64,000 bases of DNA from Candidatus Heimdallarchaeota archaeon (lineage in GTDB: Archaea; Asgardarchaeota; Heimdallarchaeia; Heimdallarchaeales; Kariarchaeaceae), in contig JADCLS010000009.1 of NCBI GenBank assembly GCA_026702845.1, forward strand, positions 1 to 64,000. The letters run 5' to 3'. Under the pieces are notes generated by a model. It was not told the origin of the DNA. It saw only the letters and a program-made list of their open reading frames with translations, and made no database searches. The position numbers and the translations under genes were made by a program. Positions 1-8,479 of this stretch are shown here, one piece after another (positions within the stretch are counted from its first letter, which is position 1; every line of letters starts with the position of its first letter).

Positions 1-132
1 ATCAGAGGTTTTGTTGCCTCTGACCGAGGCAAGCAAACCCTGGAACGGTTTGCCACCATGTTTGAGACATGGAATCTTAGAGGAAATAATCCCTACGATG
101 AGATTCTTGGGATATTAAGTTGTGGAAGTTAA
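1..132 (+). CDS. C-terminal end of a transposase (partial)
   Basis: An open frame enters from the left edge and stops at TAA 130-132. It encodes about 43 residues that begin IRGFVASDRGKQ and include FETWNLRGNNPYDEI. This pattern, a Ser/Gly turn, then a helix with ET, then L-R/N-G-x-N-P-Y, resembles the extreme C-terminus of IS66-type and related transposases. The catalytic domain lies outside the window, so the family is uncertain. The last 18 bases overlap the end of the GTPase gene on the other strand, and no terminal inverted repeat can be assigned. Confidence 0.45.
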   Translation: MRGFVASDRGKQTLERFATMFETWNLRGNNPYDEILGILSCGS

Positions 133-1257
133 ATTAGGGGGGTAAACAAGTACGTTTACCGTAGCTAAAAGACCAGCTTTTTGAACATTAGATATAGATC
201 CATTTAGTGTAGCTGAATCAAGCATTTTTCTTATGAAACTCAATAGGAGAATAGGAACCTTTTGTTTGATCTGAAATTCAGAAATTTTTTGCTCCTGCAT
301 GAAATTCCAGATTTCAGAACGCATAGTAGGTAATTTTTCCACGAAGGAAGCAAATTGCTTGGTATCATATTCAGTGATATCATCATCATGTCTCAAATTA
401 ATTAATTCTATCATATACTGTGAAATATAACTCGTAAAATTTTCAATAATCCCAATTTTTGCTTGTTTACCTATTTCTTCACCTTTCAATTTAGAAAGTT
501 GCTGTTGGAATTTAAGTAATGAATTGGATTCGAACTTATCTGCAATAGTTCTTTTCTCTTTGACCACTTCTTCCACAATTTTATCTGCCTCTTTTTCCAG
601 ATCAACCGGCTCTTCATCACTTATAGCCACTTCTGTCATTAAATGAGAGGTCAAAGGAGCATCTATCTTTTGGTGCTCTGGATCAATGAATATCTGGCTA
701 TTAATCTTATTTTGATTAATTGCAGTGTAATTAGGAATAATATTCGATAGGATTTTTGAGAAAGCAACTAAAGTAAGATTAGATGCAACCGATGTTGAAT
801 AATTCAGAATATTTAGATTGGTGTTTTCAATTTTAGATTTGACCATTGCATTGGCTTTCATCAAGCTGCTTCTGAATTTGGTCATATTGTCGATTTTATG
901 GAAAAGAAGGAATATCTTCGGTTGTAAGGATAATGCTGGGAAAATGCTAACAATATCCTTGAAATAATCTATGGATTCTTCAAAACGTTCCTCATCCTGC
1001 ACATCAATAACATAAATCATAACATCCGTATCTAAGAACAAGGATCTATTCTGAAGATAATCAGATCGATATACTTCTTGCCCTCCAAAATCCCAAATTA
1101 TTAATGTTTCACCCTCTACCTCATGTGAATATCTCTGCACACCTCTAGTGGGTTTTAATTCTCTCAATTCATCTATTGAACTTCCAAAGAATGTATTTTG
1201 ATAAATTGAGGTTTTTCCTGCTGAATTAAGACCAACTAGAATGATTTTTTTAGTCAT
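115..1257 (-). CDS. Rag/Gtr-like Ras-superfamily GTPase with C-terminal extension
   Basis: A 380-residue protein. Residues 1 to about 180 form a small GTPase domain: P-loop GLNSAGKT at 9-16, a switch I threonine near 37, switch II WDFGGQE at 55-61, and HKID at 120-123 in place of NKxD. The HKxD variant, the WDFGGQE form and the segment IYVIDVQDEE recall RagA/Gtr1, the eukaryotic nutrient-sensing GTPases at lysosomal membranes. Asgard genomes are known to encode many such GTPases. The C-terminal half is helical, with no roadblock domain that I can recognise, so the partner is unknown. It starts at ATG 1257 and shares an AT-rich divergent intergenic region with the substrate-binding protein. 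Its 3' end overlaps the transposase tail. Confidence 0.85.
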   Translation of the reverse strand: MTKKIILVGLNSAGKTSIYQNTFFGSSIDELRELKPTRGVQRYSHEVEGETLIIWDFGGQEVYRSDYLQNRSLFLDTDVMIYVIDVQDEERFEESIDYFKDIVSIFPALSLQPKIFLLFHKIDNMTKFRSSLMKANAMVKSKIENTNLNILNYSTSVASNLTLVAFSKILSNIIPNYTAINQNKINSQIFIDPEHQKIDAPLTSHLMTEVAISDEEPVDLEKEADKIVEEVVKEKRTIADKFESNSLLKFQQQLSKLKGEEIGKQAKIGIIENFTSYISQYMIELINLRHDDDITEYDTKQFASFVEKLPTMRSEIWNFMQEQKISEFQIKQKVPILLLSFIRKMLDSATLNGSISNVQKAGLLATVNVLVYPPNLTSTT

Positions 1258-1540
1258 AGAAAATTCCTTATATAAACAAAGATTTTATTGATTTTAAATA
1301 TGTTGAACTTAGATTAGAATATTATGGAAATTGTTCACATCATGGGATTCTTACAAATTATATTTCAATAGATTTGTTGTTTATTCCAAATTAATACTTA
1401 CTAACAATTCATTCTAACATATATAATTTTACAAGATAGAAAGCCAAATTTACAAGATAATATTGAATTTTGTAATATATATCAATTATAGATAGAAAGT
1501 TGATTATCTTTATATTCCTAATAGTTTATTTCCTACTATA

Positions 1541-3937
1541 ATGGCTAGGAAATTACTAATCATTCTTCTATTATGTTCACTTATACCTGCTCAAGGATTG
1601 ATTCAATCCAATCAACTACAGGAAAAACGTGTCGTATATGCAATGCCCTATGGCTTTTATAATGAGTTTAGTCAATATTATATGGGGTCTTATCCAACCA
1701 GTCAATGGCTATCGTCTGTTTCAGCAGGATTACTCTCCAGGAATATAGATACAGGAAGAGTGTATGATTTGGAGCTTGCAGCACAAAAAGTAATTAATGG
1801 ATTAACTTACACATTTGTGTTGAAAAGTGGTCTAAAATTCTCTGATGGTTCAACCCTAACAGCAAATGATGTCAAGTTTACCTACACAGCACTGCTCTCA
1901 CCAGCAATCAACACTGCATCTTATTCCTTCTATGCACGATATTTTGCTAGTAATGATTCCATAGTGGTTGTTGATACTCAAACAATTAGCTTCACCCTCA
2001 CATTTTCATATGCTTTTGCAGATACATTATTTGATGCAGCCATTCAGCCAGAAGCTTATTTCTTGCCCCGGATGCAAGCTGCAAATTTCAATTGGAATAA
2101 TCCAGATATGTCAGATTCCATCAGTGCAGGTCCATTCATGATGGAGCACTTTGATAGCACAAATCAGGAAGTACATGTTATAAGGAACGAGCATTACTGG
2201 AATGCAGCCAATGTCAAACTGGATCGTATCATTTATAAGAGCATCCCTGAGAGGACTGCTGCTATCTCTGCACTAGCAGATGGAGATGTAGATATTTTTG
2301 ATGCTCAGTATGTAGCTAGCAAGAATGAACTTGCAGGTTTGAGTAATATCATTGAAGATTATGTTGCAGCTCCCTCACATCAGGAATTATCATTCAACCA
2401 TAATCATCCATTTTTAGGTACTGGCGAGAATCTCCCTATTCCAGGTCTAGAATCTGGTAAGAGTGTGAGAAAAGCTATCTCCCATATTATCAACAGGGAT
2501 TACTGTGCCAATGATATTCTCGAAGGTATGGGGCTTCCAGCATCTACAATTGTGCCTAGTGTATCCATTGGTTGGGATGAGACCATTGCGTACCGAGAAT
2601 ATTCAATAAACACGGCGAAATCATATATGGAGGCGGCTGGATTTGATTATACTGGAAAACCCAGTGATTGGGAGGCGACTGAACTTGATAATTTCTTTAG
2701 TATTACAGTACTCTCTCCCTATACCAATCCTGCAAGAAATCAGTGGTCAGCACTCATAGCACAAACACTGCCCAAGATAGGTATCTATGTGGATGCACAC
2801 ATATCTACAGGATGGGAAGACATTATTCCCAGAACATGGGGTCAAGTAGATCCAGCACCTTCGTACAATGAAGGTGGTTTTGATATCATGTTTGTAGGAT
2901 ATGGGTGGGATCTTGATTTCGATCCAACTGGACTCTACGAATCGAATTCCATTATACCCAATGGAGATAATTTCTATGGTTTCAACCAGAGTGAATACGA
3001 TGATCTCCTCGACGCATATGTGACTGAATTGGATTTTGAAAGCAGAATGATTGCTTTTAAAGATCTACAGGCATATATGTATGAATGGGAGATAGTCGCT
3101 CCAATAGTTTATCCACAGGATCATTGGGCATATAGTAGTTCATTATCAGGCTATGATTCCATACTCTTATCAGTATCTGCCTGTGAGTGGGATAGACTAG
3201 ACACCACCATACTCTATACCCCTCCAAGTGATAATTACCCAGTAGTTGAATCACCTGGTGATATGACGATATATGAGGGAGACGATATCTCTTTAGTTTG
3301 GAACATATCCGATGATAATCCTAGTCACTTCGAGATCTATCGAGATCAAACTACTTTGAGGCAAGGAACCTGGGTCAATGGTAGTATCAGTGTGGATCTT
3401 AGTGATTTGATGATAGGAACTTATGTATTCACACTCATGTTATGGGATCTTGATGATCACACCTATAACGATACCCTAATAGTAACGGTATTGGAGAAAA
3501 TAATCATTTTACCAGTTATAAATTCACCTGAAGATATATATTTGGTGGAAGGAGATGCTGCGGAAATAGTATGGATAGGGTATGATGATAATCCAGATAT
3601 TTTTGAGATATGGAATGGTAATACCCTAGAAATTTATGGATCTTGGGAGAATGAAACGGAAATTGTGTTTGATTTGAGTGAATTCCCGGCAGGTACTTAT
3701 AAATTCACCATAAAATTATTTGATGAGGATGAACACAGTGTCGAGGATTCAGTGTATGTAACAATAGAAGCAGTTGAATCTTCAGAAACACAATCAATCT
3801 CTGAAACACCAAGTAATACTGATAATCAAACCGAAGCCAGCAATAATGGATTGACCCAACCCAATCCCTTACCCATATCTATTTGGCCAATTCTGTTAAG
3901 CTTGGTTCTCATCCCAATATCTAGAAGAAAACAATGA
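1541..3937 (+). CDS. Cell-surface family-5 solute-binding protein with two Ig-like repeats
   Basis: A 798-residue protein with a hydrophobic signal peptide at 1-19. A peptide/nickel-type (SBP family 5, DppA/OppA-like) domain follows, seen in LKFSDGSTLTANDVKFTY, SAGPFMMEHFD, RNEHYW and the later domain II pattern. After about residue 565 come two related beta-sandwich repeats with shared motifs (YEGDDISLVW and VEGDAAEIVW; IGTYVFTL and AGTYKFTI). A Ser/Thr-rich linker and a final membrane helix ending RRKQ complete it. The family delivers oligopeptides or similar ligands to an ABC permease. No permease or ATPase gene lies next to it, so this is an orphan binding protein, probably anchored in the cell surface by its C-terminus. 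Confidence 0.85.
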   Translation: MARKLLIILLLCSLIPAQGLIQSNQLQEKRVVYAMPYGFYNEFSQYYMGSYPTSQWLSSVSAGLLSRNIDTGRVYDLELAAQKVINGLTYTFVLKSGLKFSDGSTLTANDVKFTYTALLSPAINTASYSFYARYFASNDSIVVVDTQTISFTLTFSYAFADTLFDAAIQPEAYFLPRMQAANFNWNNPDMSDSISAGPFMMEHFDSTNQEVHVIRNEHYWNAANVKLDRIIYKSIPERTAAISALADGDVDIFDAQYVASKNELAGLSNIIEDYVAAPSHQELSFNHNHPFLGTGENLPIPGLESGKSVRKAISHIINRDYCANDILEGMGLPASTIVPSVSIGWDETIAYREYSINTAKSYMEAAGFDYTGKPSDWEATELDNFFSITVLSPYTNPARNQWSALIAQTLPKIGIYVDAHISTGWEDIIPRTWGQVDPAPSYNEGGFDIMFVGYGWDLDFDPTGLYESNSIIPNGDNFYGFNQSEYDDLLDAYVTELDFESRMIAFKDLQAYMYEWEIVAPIVYPQDHWAYSSSLSGYDSILLSVSACEWDRLDTTILYTPPSDNYPVVESPGDMTIYEGDDISLVWNISDDNPSHFEIYRDQTTLRQGTWVNGSISVDLSDLMIGTYVFTLMLWDLDDHTYNDTLIVTVLEKIIILPVINSPEDIYLVEGDAAEIVWIGYDDNPDIFEIWNGNTLEIYGSWENETEIVFDLSEFPAGTYKFTIKLFDEDEHSVEDSVYVTIEAVESSETQSISETPSNTDNQTEASNNGLTQPNPLPISIWPILLSLVLIPISRRKQ

Positions 3938-4042
3938 TACAGTAATAATCAATGTAAATTTCTAAGATAGTGGTGTCTCCATTTAAAATTAATATATTAC
4001 CATGTTTCAGAAAAGTATTCGTTAATGTATAGAACATCAACA

Positions 4043-4050
4043 TATAAAAG
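4043..4050 (+). promoter_or_regulatory. TATA box of the 4072 gene
   Basis: TATAAAAG is centred 26 bases before the ATG at 4072. This is the usual archaeal distance from TATA to transcription start, so the transcript is probably leaderless. Confidence 0.55.
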
Positions 4051-4071
4051 AATCGAAAATAAGCATAGAAT

Positions 4072-4380
4072 ATGTCATTTCGTCAATCTCTCTTACTCAG
4101 TTGCCAACGAGCGTTACTTGGAGCCATCACCATAAATATACGAGGAATAACAGTGGGATATGATCCAATTAATCCCTCAATAGTAAGATTGTTAACGTAC
4201 TTTGATCAAGAACCCACGATGTATGAATTAGAGCTCATGAGAATTGCGTGTACAGAAGTGATAGCTGATTTTGAACAAGGTGAAATTGTAGATGAGCACA
4301 AGGTTGTACAAGAACCTGAAACTATTGAAGTTTTAACAGATTGGATATATCTAAGATATGAGACAATCAAAGAGAACTAG
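4072..4380 (+). CDS. Small conserved-type protein of unknown function
   Basis: A 102-residue soluble protein beginning MSFRQSLLLSCQRALLGAI. The opening SCQRALLG followed by an alpha/beta segment (TINIRGITVGYD) and a run of acidic residues (CTEVIADFEQGE) resembles a family of hypothetical proteins seen scattered in bacteria, but I cannot attach a function to it. There is no signal peptide and no membrane segment. The start is supported by a TATA box 26 bases upstream and implies a leaderless message. The two genes that follow on the same strand encode small membrane proteins but are separated by gaps of about 45 and 53 bases, so an operon is possible and not shown. Confidence 0.6.
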   Translation: MSFRQSLLLSCQRALLGAITINIRGITVGYDPINPSIVRLLTYFDQEPTMYELELMRIACTEVIADFEQGEIVDEHKVVQEPETIEVLTDWIYLRYETIKEN

Positions 4381-4425
4381 TGCTAAAAACTAAACTTTAT
4401 CTAATCAGAATAATGGATAAAGAAT

Positions 4426-4704
4426 ATGTCAGATGAGGAATCAAAAATTAATGATCCATTATATAAAAGCAAACGATCAGTCCTACTAGGTGGATTTATG
4501 CTAGTCGGATTAAGTGGTGCGGGGTTCCTCTTACTTGCAATCTTCTATGCAATCATTGTTGCAATTTTTCCATCAAGTCAAGATTTAGTCCTGTGGAATA
4601 TATTAGTATATATTCTTGTAATTATCGCGGTTATAGGTGTGTTATTATTTGTCCTAGGTCTACCCATACGCTGGATATTAATGAAGCGACGGTCAGATAA
4701 ATAA
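4426..4704 (+). CDS. Small two-helix membrane protein
   Basis: A 92-residue protein with two clear membrane segments, at about 23-47 (LGGFMLVGLSGAGFLLLAIF) and 58-80 (NILVYILVIIAVIGVLLFVL). The N-terminus is charged and cytoplasmic-looking, and the C-terminus ends in MKRRSDK. No catalytic motif is visible. It lies between two other short plus-strand genes and has no recognised family. The start is the only ATG with a sensible N-terminus, although the upstream ribosome-binding signal is weak. A function cannot be given. Confidence 0.55.
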   Translation: MSDEESKINDPLYKSKRSVLLGGFMLVGLSGAGFLLLAIFYAIIVAIFPSSQDLVLWNILVYILVIIAVIGVLLFVLGLPIRWILMKRRSDK

Positions 4705-4757
4705 AGAAAATTCTCATCTTTCAATAGTATTTTAAATGAATTCGGTATCAAGAAAAT

Positions 4758-4988
4758 ATGAAAAAAGTAATCCTTCTGGTAATAATATTCAGTTTAGGAT
4801 TGTTGATAGCCTCAGGGCATGAACCAGCAGTAAACCCACAGGAGACTGATGACAATGAAAAATTACAGAATATTATTCTTATCTCAGTCTGGTTTGGCCT
4901 ATTAAGCATCATTGCTTTCATCATCTGGAAGAATACTAGAGAATTCTTTGCAAATGATGGGAAATTAACCGCTACATCTGAAAAATAA
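4758..4988 (+). CDS. Small membrane protein with signal-like N-terminus
   Basis: A 76-residue protein. Residues 1-20 (MKKVILLVIIFSLGLLIASG) look like a signal peptide or first membrane helix. After a short polar extracellular-type stretch rich in Asn/Asp/Glu, a second helix at about 40-58 precedes a charged tail. There is no known family. The arrangement of two helices and a small polar loop is like that of many uncharacterised archaeal envelope proteins. The ATG is 53 bases after the previous gene. Confidence 0.5.
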   Translation: MKKVILLVIIFSLGLLIASGHEPAVNPQETDDNEKLQNIILISVWFGLLSIIAFIIWKNTREFFANDGKLTATSEK

Positions 4989-5080
4989 TTAAGACTTAAA
5001 CAATTTGATACAAAGAATTGCCATTAATTCTTTTCTATTCGAATAGGCTTTATATTGATACAATTCAAACTATCTTTACC

Positions 5081-5452
5081 ATGGCGGATACCTATAAGCG
5101 AAAAGTGGTAAAAATCATTGATGGTGATACGTTTGAAATTGATAAGGCCATCGAGGGACTGAAGAGGGTTCGGGTTGCAAACTGCAATACTCCAGAACGG
5201 AAACAAGATGGCTATGAGTATATGAGCCGATTTCTTAAGAAACAGATCATGGGTAAGCGTGTAAAACTCACTATTAAGCAAAAGAATCCTCCAAAAGGGC
5301 ATTTTCAAGGAAGATGGGTGTGTTATGTCAATTATGGACTGTTATATGCAAAGGATCTAACGGAGATCATAAATGAAGAATTCAAGAAAAAACCTTGGCT
5401 TAAATTATGGAATAAAATGGTTGATAAAGTTGATAAGGAATTCGATACCTAG
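5081..5452 (+). CDS. Staphylococcal-nuclease-like (SNase/OB-fold) nuclease
   Basis: A protein of about 123 residues starting at ATG 5081 (MADTYKRKVV). An upstream TTG at 5018 would add a segment unlike the family and is rejected. The domain pattern is that of thermonuclease: KIIDGDTFEID, then RVRVANCNTPER, a helix with MSRFLKKQIMGKRVKL, and GRWVCYV. The Asp in DGDT and the Arg/Glu in the ANCNTPE region fit the calcium-dependent active site. SNase proteins cut DNA and RNA or bind nucleic acid. There is no signal peptide, so this copy is probably intracellular. It converges with the sensor kinase gene, leaving a single base between the two stop codons. Confidence 0.75.
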   Translation: MADTYKRKVVKIIDGDTFEIDKAIEGLKRVRVANCNTPERKQDGYEYMSRFLKKQIMGKRVKLTIKQKNPPKGHFQGRWVCYVNYGLLYAKDLTEIINEEFKKKPWLKLWNKMVDKVDKEFDT

Positions 5453-5453
5453 A

Positions 5454-7682
5454 TTAGAGATCCATAAGTGTCTGTTTTAGTTGTTCAAAGGTGAATGGTT
5501 TGGCGAGAACCTGGTCAAATCCATGATCTTGATAATTTGCCATGATAGGATCTGTATGATACCCACTTGATACGATAGTTTTGAGTTGGGGATAATTGCT
5601 CTTTAGATCGTCAATAATATCATTTCCACCTTTTTCACCAGGGATAATTAGATCTAAAATTGCCACATCAAAGGTGTATTCATTAGATTGCACTAACTCT
5701 ATTGCTTCGTCTCCTGTAGTCACTACTCTCACATTACAACCTAATTTGCGCAGCATTTTTGGTACTGTAATCTGGATCACTTCATCATCATCAAGTAACA
5801 AAACATTCAGAGATAAATCCTTCACCCCTTTCGTTTTCTCCTCATCAGCCTCGATTTCCTTACGAGATACTGGAAGATAAATAATGAATTCTGTTCCCTT
5901 TTCATGACCAGAATTATAGGTGATATAACCACCATGTTGTTTGATAATCGAGATACTTGTAGCTAGCCCCAGTCCGGATCCTCTTTTCTTGGTACTGAAA
6001 TATGGATCAAATATTTTATCTTCGATTTCTGATGGTATTCCTGGACCATTATCACGAATTGATATTCTCACATAATCACCTGGTTTCAGACTCATTGGAT
6101 TTTTTCCAGGCAAACAACTCTTAGAGACTGCAATATTCAGGACACCATTAGCTTTCATAGCTTGCTCAGCATTAATTAAGACATTATTGAGAACCTGACT
6201 AATCTGACTTGCATCTGCTTCGATATAGGGTAAATTATCCTCAAAATCAGTTATTAGTTTAGTCTTAGACCCTCTGAGGATGAATGAGGCAGTCTCATGA
6301 ATCAGTTCGACTGTTGATACTGCTTTCGTTACTGGAGCTCCACCTTTAGAAAACGTAAGTAGTTGTTTAGTGAGATTAGATGCTCTTCTTGTTGCTTTCT
6401 CTATTTCAGTTAAGGATTCTTGCTGATCCTCTGTAAATGAGTGTTCTAGCTGTAGTAGATTTACATTTCCCAAAATACCTATTAGGATATTATTGTAATC
6501 ATGAGCGATACCTCCTGCCAGTAATGCCAGAGATTCGGTTTTCTGAGCTCGCATGCTATCCATTTCAGCCTGCCTTTCGATGGTCTTATCAATAAAAATG
6601 GCAACAAAATATCCATGTTCAGGAGAGTATGCCTTGATTTCAAAATATTTCCCAACCCCATCAGAATAGTTAAAGAAATGTATAGGCTTTCCAGTTAATG
6701 CGACTTCTCCATATTTCCCTATCCAATCTGCCTCCTCGTTTTCAATACCAGGGATTATTTCAGTTACGCGTTTACCAATTACAGCTTCTTTGGTAAGCCC
6801 GGTTAGATCAGTGAATGATTGGTTAACATCTAGAAATATGTAATCTATAGGTTTACCTTGTTTATCAGTAACAATCTTATGAAATGCAAAGCCATCGACC
6901 ATATTTTCGAATAGTAATTTATATCTGGTTTCAGATTGCTTCATCAGAATTTCTGATTCCACTCGATCTGTGATATCAATTACTATTCCATCAACTTTCT
7001 TATAAATCCCATTTTCAACCAGGGAGGTTTTATGATCCTCAACCCACTTTATCATTCCTTCTTTAGTTATTATTCTATATACTTGTACGATTGATTTTGA
7101 TACCTTATGAAGTTTATTCAACTCAGTTTCATGGAAAATTTGCTCATGATCATCTGGATGGATTATTGATAGCCACCTATGGGGTAATTCATTGAATTCT
7201 TCAATAGTAAATCCAGTCAAATCATACAAACCACTAAGAAAGTCAGCACTCCAGTCAGGATGTGCACTATATACCATTCCTGGGATATTATTAAGCAGAG
7301 CATAAAATTTCTTCTGCGTTGTATCTAAGTTTTCAATCATCCCTTTCTTTTCAGAAATATCTCTAGCAATACCTAAAAACGTATGTTCAGACAGTTGTCT
7401 TGTACTCAACTCCACCTGAATCTCGGATCCATCTTTTCTAATTAATTCAGTCTCAAATATTAATTTCTCTTTCTTTTCTTTCATTATTTTAAATCGTTCA
7501 AACCCTTTTTTAGGCTCTACTGATATATCACGTAGGGTTTTTGCTAAAAGTTCTTCTTCTGTATATCCTAGCAATTCACAGGCAGCATTATTTACATCGG
7601 TGTATCGACCTTTATCATCTATGACAAATATGGCATCTGTAGCTTCTTTCATCAAAAATTTATAATAATCTCCACTCGACAT
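5454..7682 (-). CDS. Hybrid sensor histidine kinase: three PAS, HisKA, HATPase, receiver
   Basis: About 742 residues from ATG 7682. PAS1 spans roughly 7-120 (AIFVIDDKGRYTDVNNAACELLGY), PAS2 about 130-245 (with the PAC motif KWVEDHK) and PAS3 about 255-370. The phosphoacceptor His is near residue 394 in GGIAHDYNNIL. The ATP-binding domain has NVLINAEQAM, DNGPGIP and GSGLGLATS. A C-terminal receiver carries LLDDDE and a phosphoacceptor Asp near 677 (AILDLIIPG), with Lys in AKPF. No membrane segment is visible, so it is a cytoplasmic sensor, perhaps of redox state or a ligand bound by a PAS domain. No separate output regulator is adjacent. Such bacterial-style hybrids were probably acquired by archaea through transfer. 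Confidence 0.92.
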   Translation of the reverse strand: MSSGDYYKFLMKEATDAIFVIDDKGRYTDVNNAACELLGYTEEELLAKTLRDISVEPKKGFERFKIMKEKKEKLIFETELIRKDGSEIQVELSTRQLSEHTFLGIARDISEKKGMIENLDTTQKKFYALLNNIPGMVYSAHPDWSADFLSGLYDLTGFTIEEFNELPHRWLSIIHPDDHEQIFHETELNKLHKVSKSIVQVYRIITKEGMIKWVEDHKTSLVENGIYKKVDGIVIDITDRVESEILMKQSETRYKLLFENMVDGFAFHKIVTDKQGKPIDYIFLDVNQSFTDLTGLTKEAVIGKRVTEIIPGIENEEADWIGKYGEVALTGKPIHFFNYSDGVGKYFEIKAYSPEHGYFVAIFIDKTIERQAEMDSMRAQKTESLALLAGGIAHDYNNILIGILGNVNLLQLEHSFTEDQQESLTEIEKATRRASNLTKQLLTFSKGGAPVTKAVSTVELIHETASFILRGSKTKLITDFEDNLPYIEADASQISQVLNNVLINAEQAMKANGVLNIAVSKSCLPGKNPMSLKPGDYVRISIRDNGPGIPSEIEDKIFDPYFSTKKRGSGLGLATSISIIKQHGGYITYNSGHEKGTEFIIYLPVSRKEIEADEEKTKGVKDLSLNVLLLDDDEVIQITVPKMLRKLGCNVRVVTTGDEAIELVQSNEYTFDVAILDLIIPGEKGGNDIIDDLKSNYPQLKTIVSSGYHTDPIMANYQDHGFDQVLAKPFTFEQLKQTLMDL

Positions 7683-7838
7683 ATTCAATTTAAGAAATCA
7701 TTGATATCGAAATTTATAAATTTTGTTGGCACGAAATAGTATAATCACATTCAATTAATAATAATTGTTTTGAGACTGATAACATAATTTCGAAACCAAA
7801 TCCTAGAAATTTTGTATCATAATATTCCTTTAGCAATT

Positions 7839-8249
7839 ATGAAGCTACAAATCTATACTGATGGTGCATCTCGTGGAAATCCAGGACCTTCAGCCTATGG
7901 ATTCATTTTAATTGAAAAAGGAGCAAAAAATCCCTTCCTAGAACGTAATCAATTCTTAGGACCATCTACTAATAATGTGGCGGAATATACAGCGATTATT
8001 CATGCACTTAAAGAAGCAAAAAATCATAGTTCTGGGTATATTGAAGTTTTTAGCGATTCTCAACTTGCAGTCAAACAATTAACAGGAGAGTGGCAAATTA
8101 AGAAGGATCACTTAATCCCGCTGGTTGCAGAGATTAAAGAAATAATAAAAGCATTTGAACAAGTAAGATTTTATCATGTACGCAGGACAAATAAATTTAT
8201 TAAAATTGCAGACCGTCTATGTAATGAGGCATTGGATGAGAATCTATAA
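7839..8249 (+). CDS. rnhA: Ribonuclease HI-like protein
   Basis: 136 residues starting at ATG 7839 (MKLQIYTDGASRGNPGPSAY). It has the RNase HI signature: YTDGASRGNPG with the first catalytic Asp, the second acidic residue in NNVAEYTAI, Asp in VFSDSQLAVKQL, and a final Asp in IADRLCNEA. The enzyme degrades the RNA strand of RNA:DNA hybrids. The size and the absence of the basic protrusion match the archaeal/Bacillus-type subgroup. A TTG at 7812 gives nine extra residues with no support. A run of T follows the stop codon. Confidence 0.9.
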   Translation: MKLQIYTDGASRGNPGPSAYGFILIEKGAKNPFLERNQFLGPSTNNVAEYTAIIHALKEAKNHSSGYIEVFSDSQLAVKQLTGEWQIKKDHLIPLVAEIKEIIKAFEQVRFYHVRRTNKFIKIADRLCNEALDENL

Positions 8250-8259
8250 TAATTGAGTA

Positions 8260-8266
8260 TTTTTTT
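8260..8266 (+). terminator. Poly-T terminator after RNase HI
   Basis: Seven T residues begin 11 bases after the RNase HI stop codon. In archaea a U-tract alone is enough to end transcription. No strong hairpin precedes it. Confidence 0.45.
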
Positions 8267-8379
8267 CACTCTCTACCTACTCTATACAAAATAAATTTTA
8301 ATTCCTGTATGTTATTCATAATTAGAAAAGCAAGCATTGCTCAAAAAATGAAGTTGGGTATAGAGAAACGATGAGGCCT

Positions 8380-8472
8380 TCTAGCTGACTAGAACAATAG
8401 TTCTAGTCGGTTGTAAGCTAGATATCTTATAAGTTCCACCCCATAATGTAATTGCGGACTTATCCGCGAGGT
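8380..8472 (+). promoter_or_regulatory. Structured 5' leader, possible cis-regulatory RNA
   Basis: Nested complementary arms can fold before the 8480 gene. TCTAGCT (8380-8386) pairs with AGCTAGA (8416-8422). Inside it, GACTAGAAC (8387-8395) pairs with GTTCTAGTC (8400-8408) across a four-base loop. A second hairpin, GCGGA (8454-8458) with TCCGC (8463-8467), sits directly before the ribosome-binding GAGGT (8468-8472). It matches no riboswitch class that I recognise. Confidence 0.4.
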
Positions 8473-8479
8473 AATAAAT

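Noticed and set aside
141..160. Inverted repeat GGTAAAC / GTTTACC with a 6-base loop
   Set aside because: It lies inside the coding end of the GTPase gene and has no T run after it on the coding strand, so I do not call it a terminator or an IS end.
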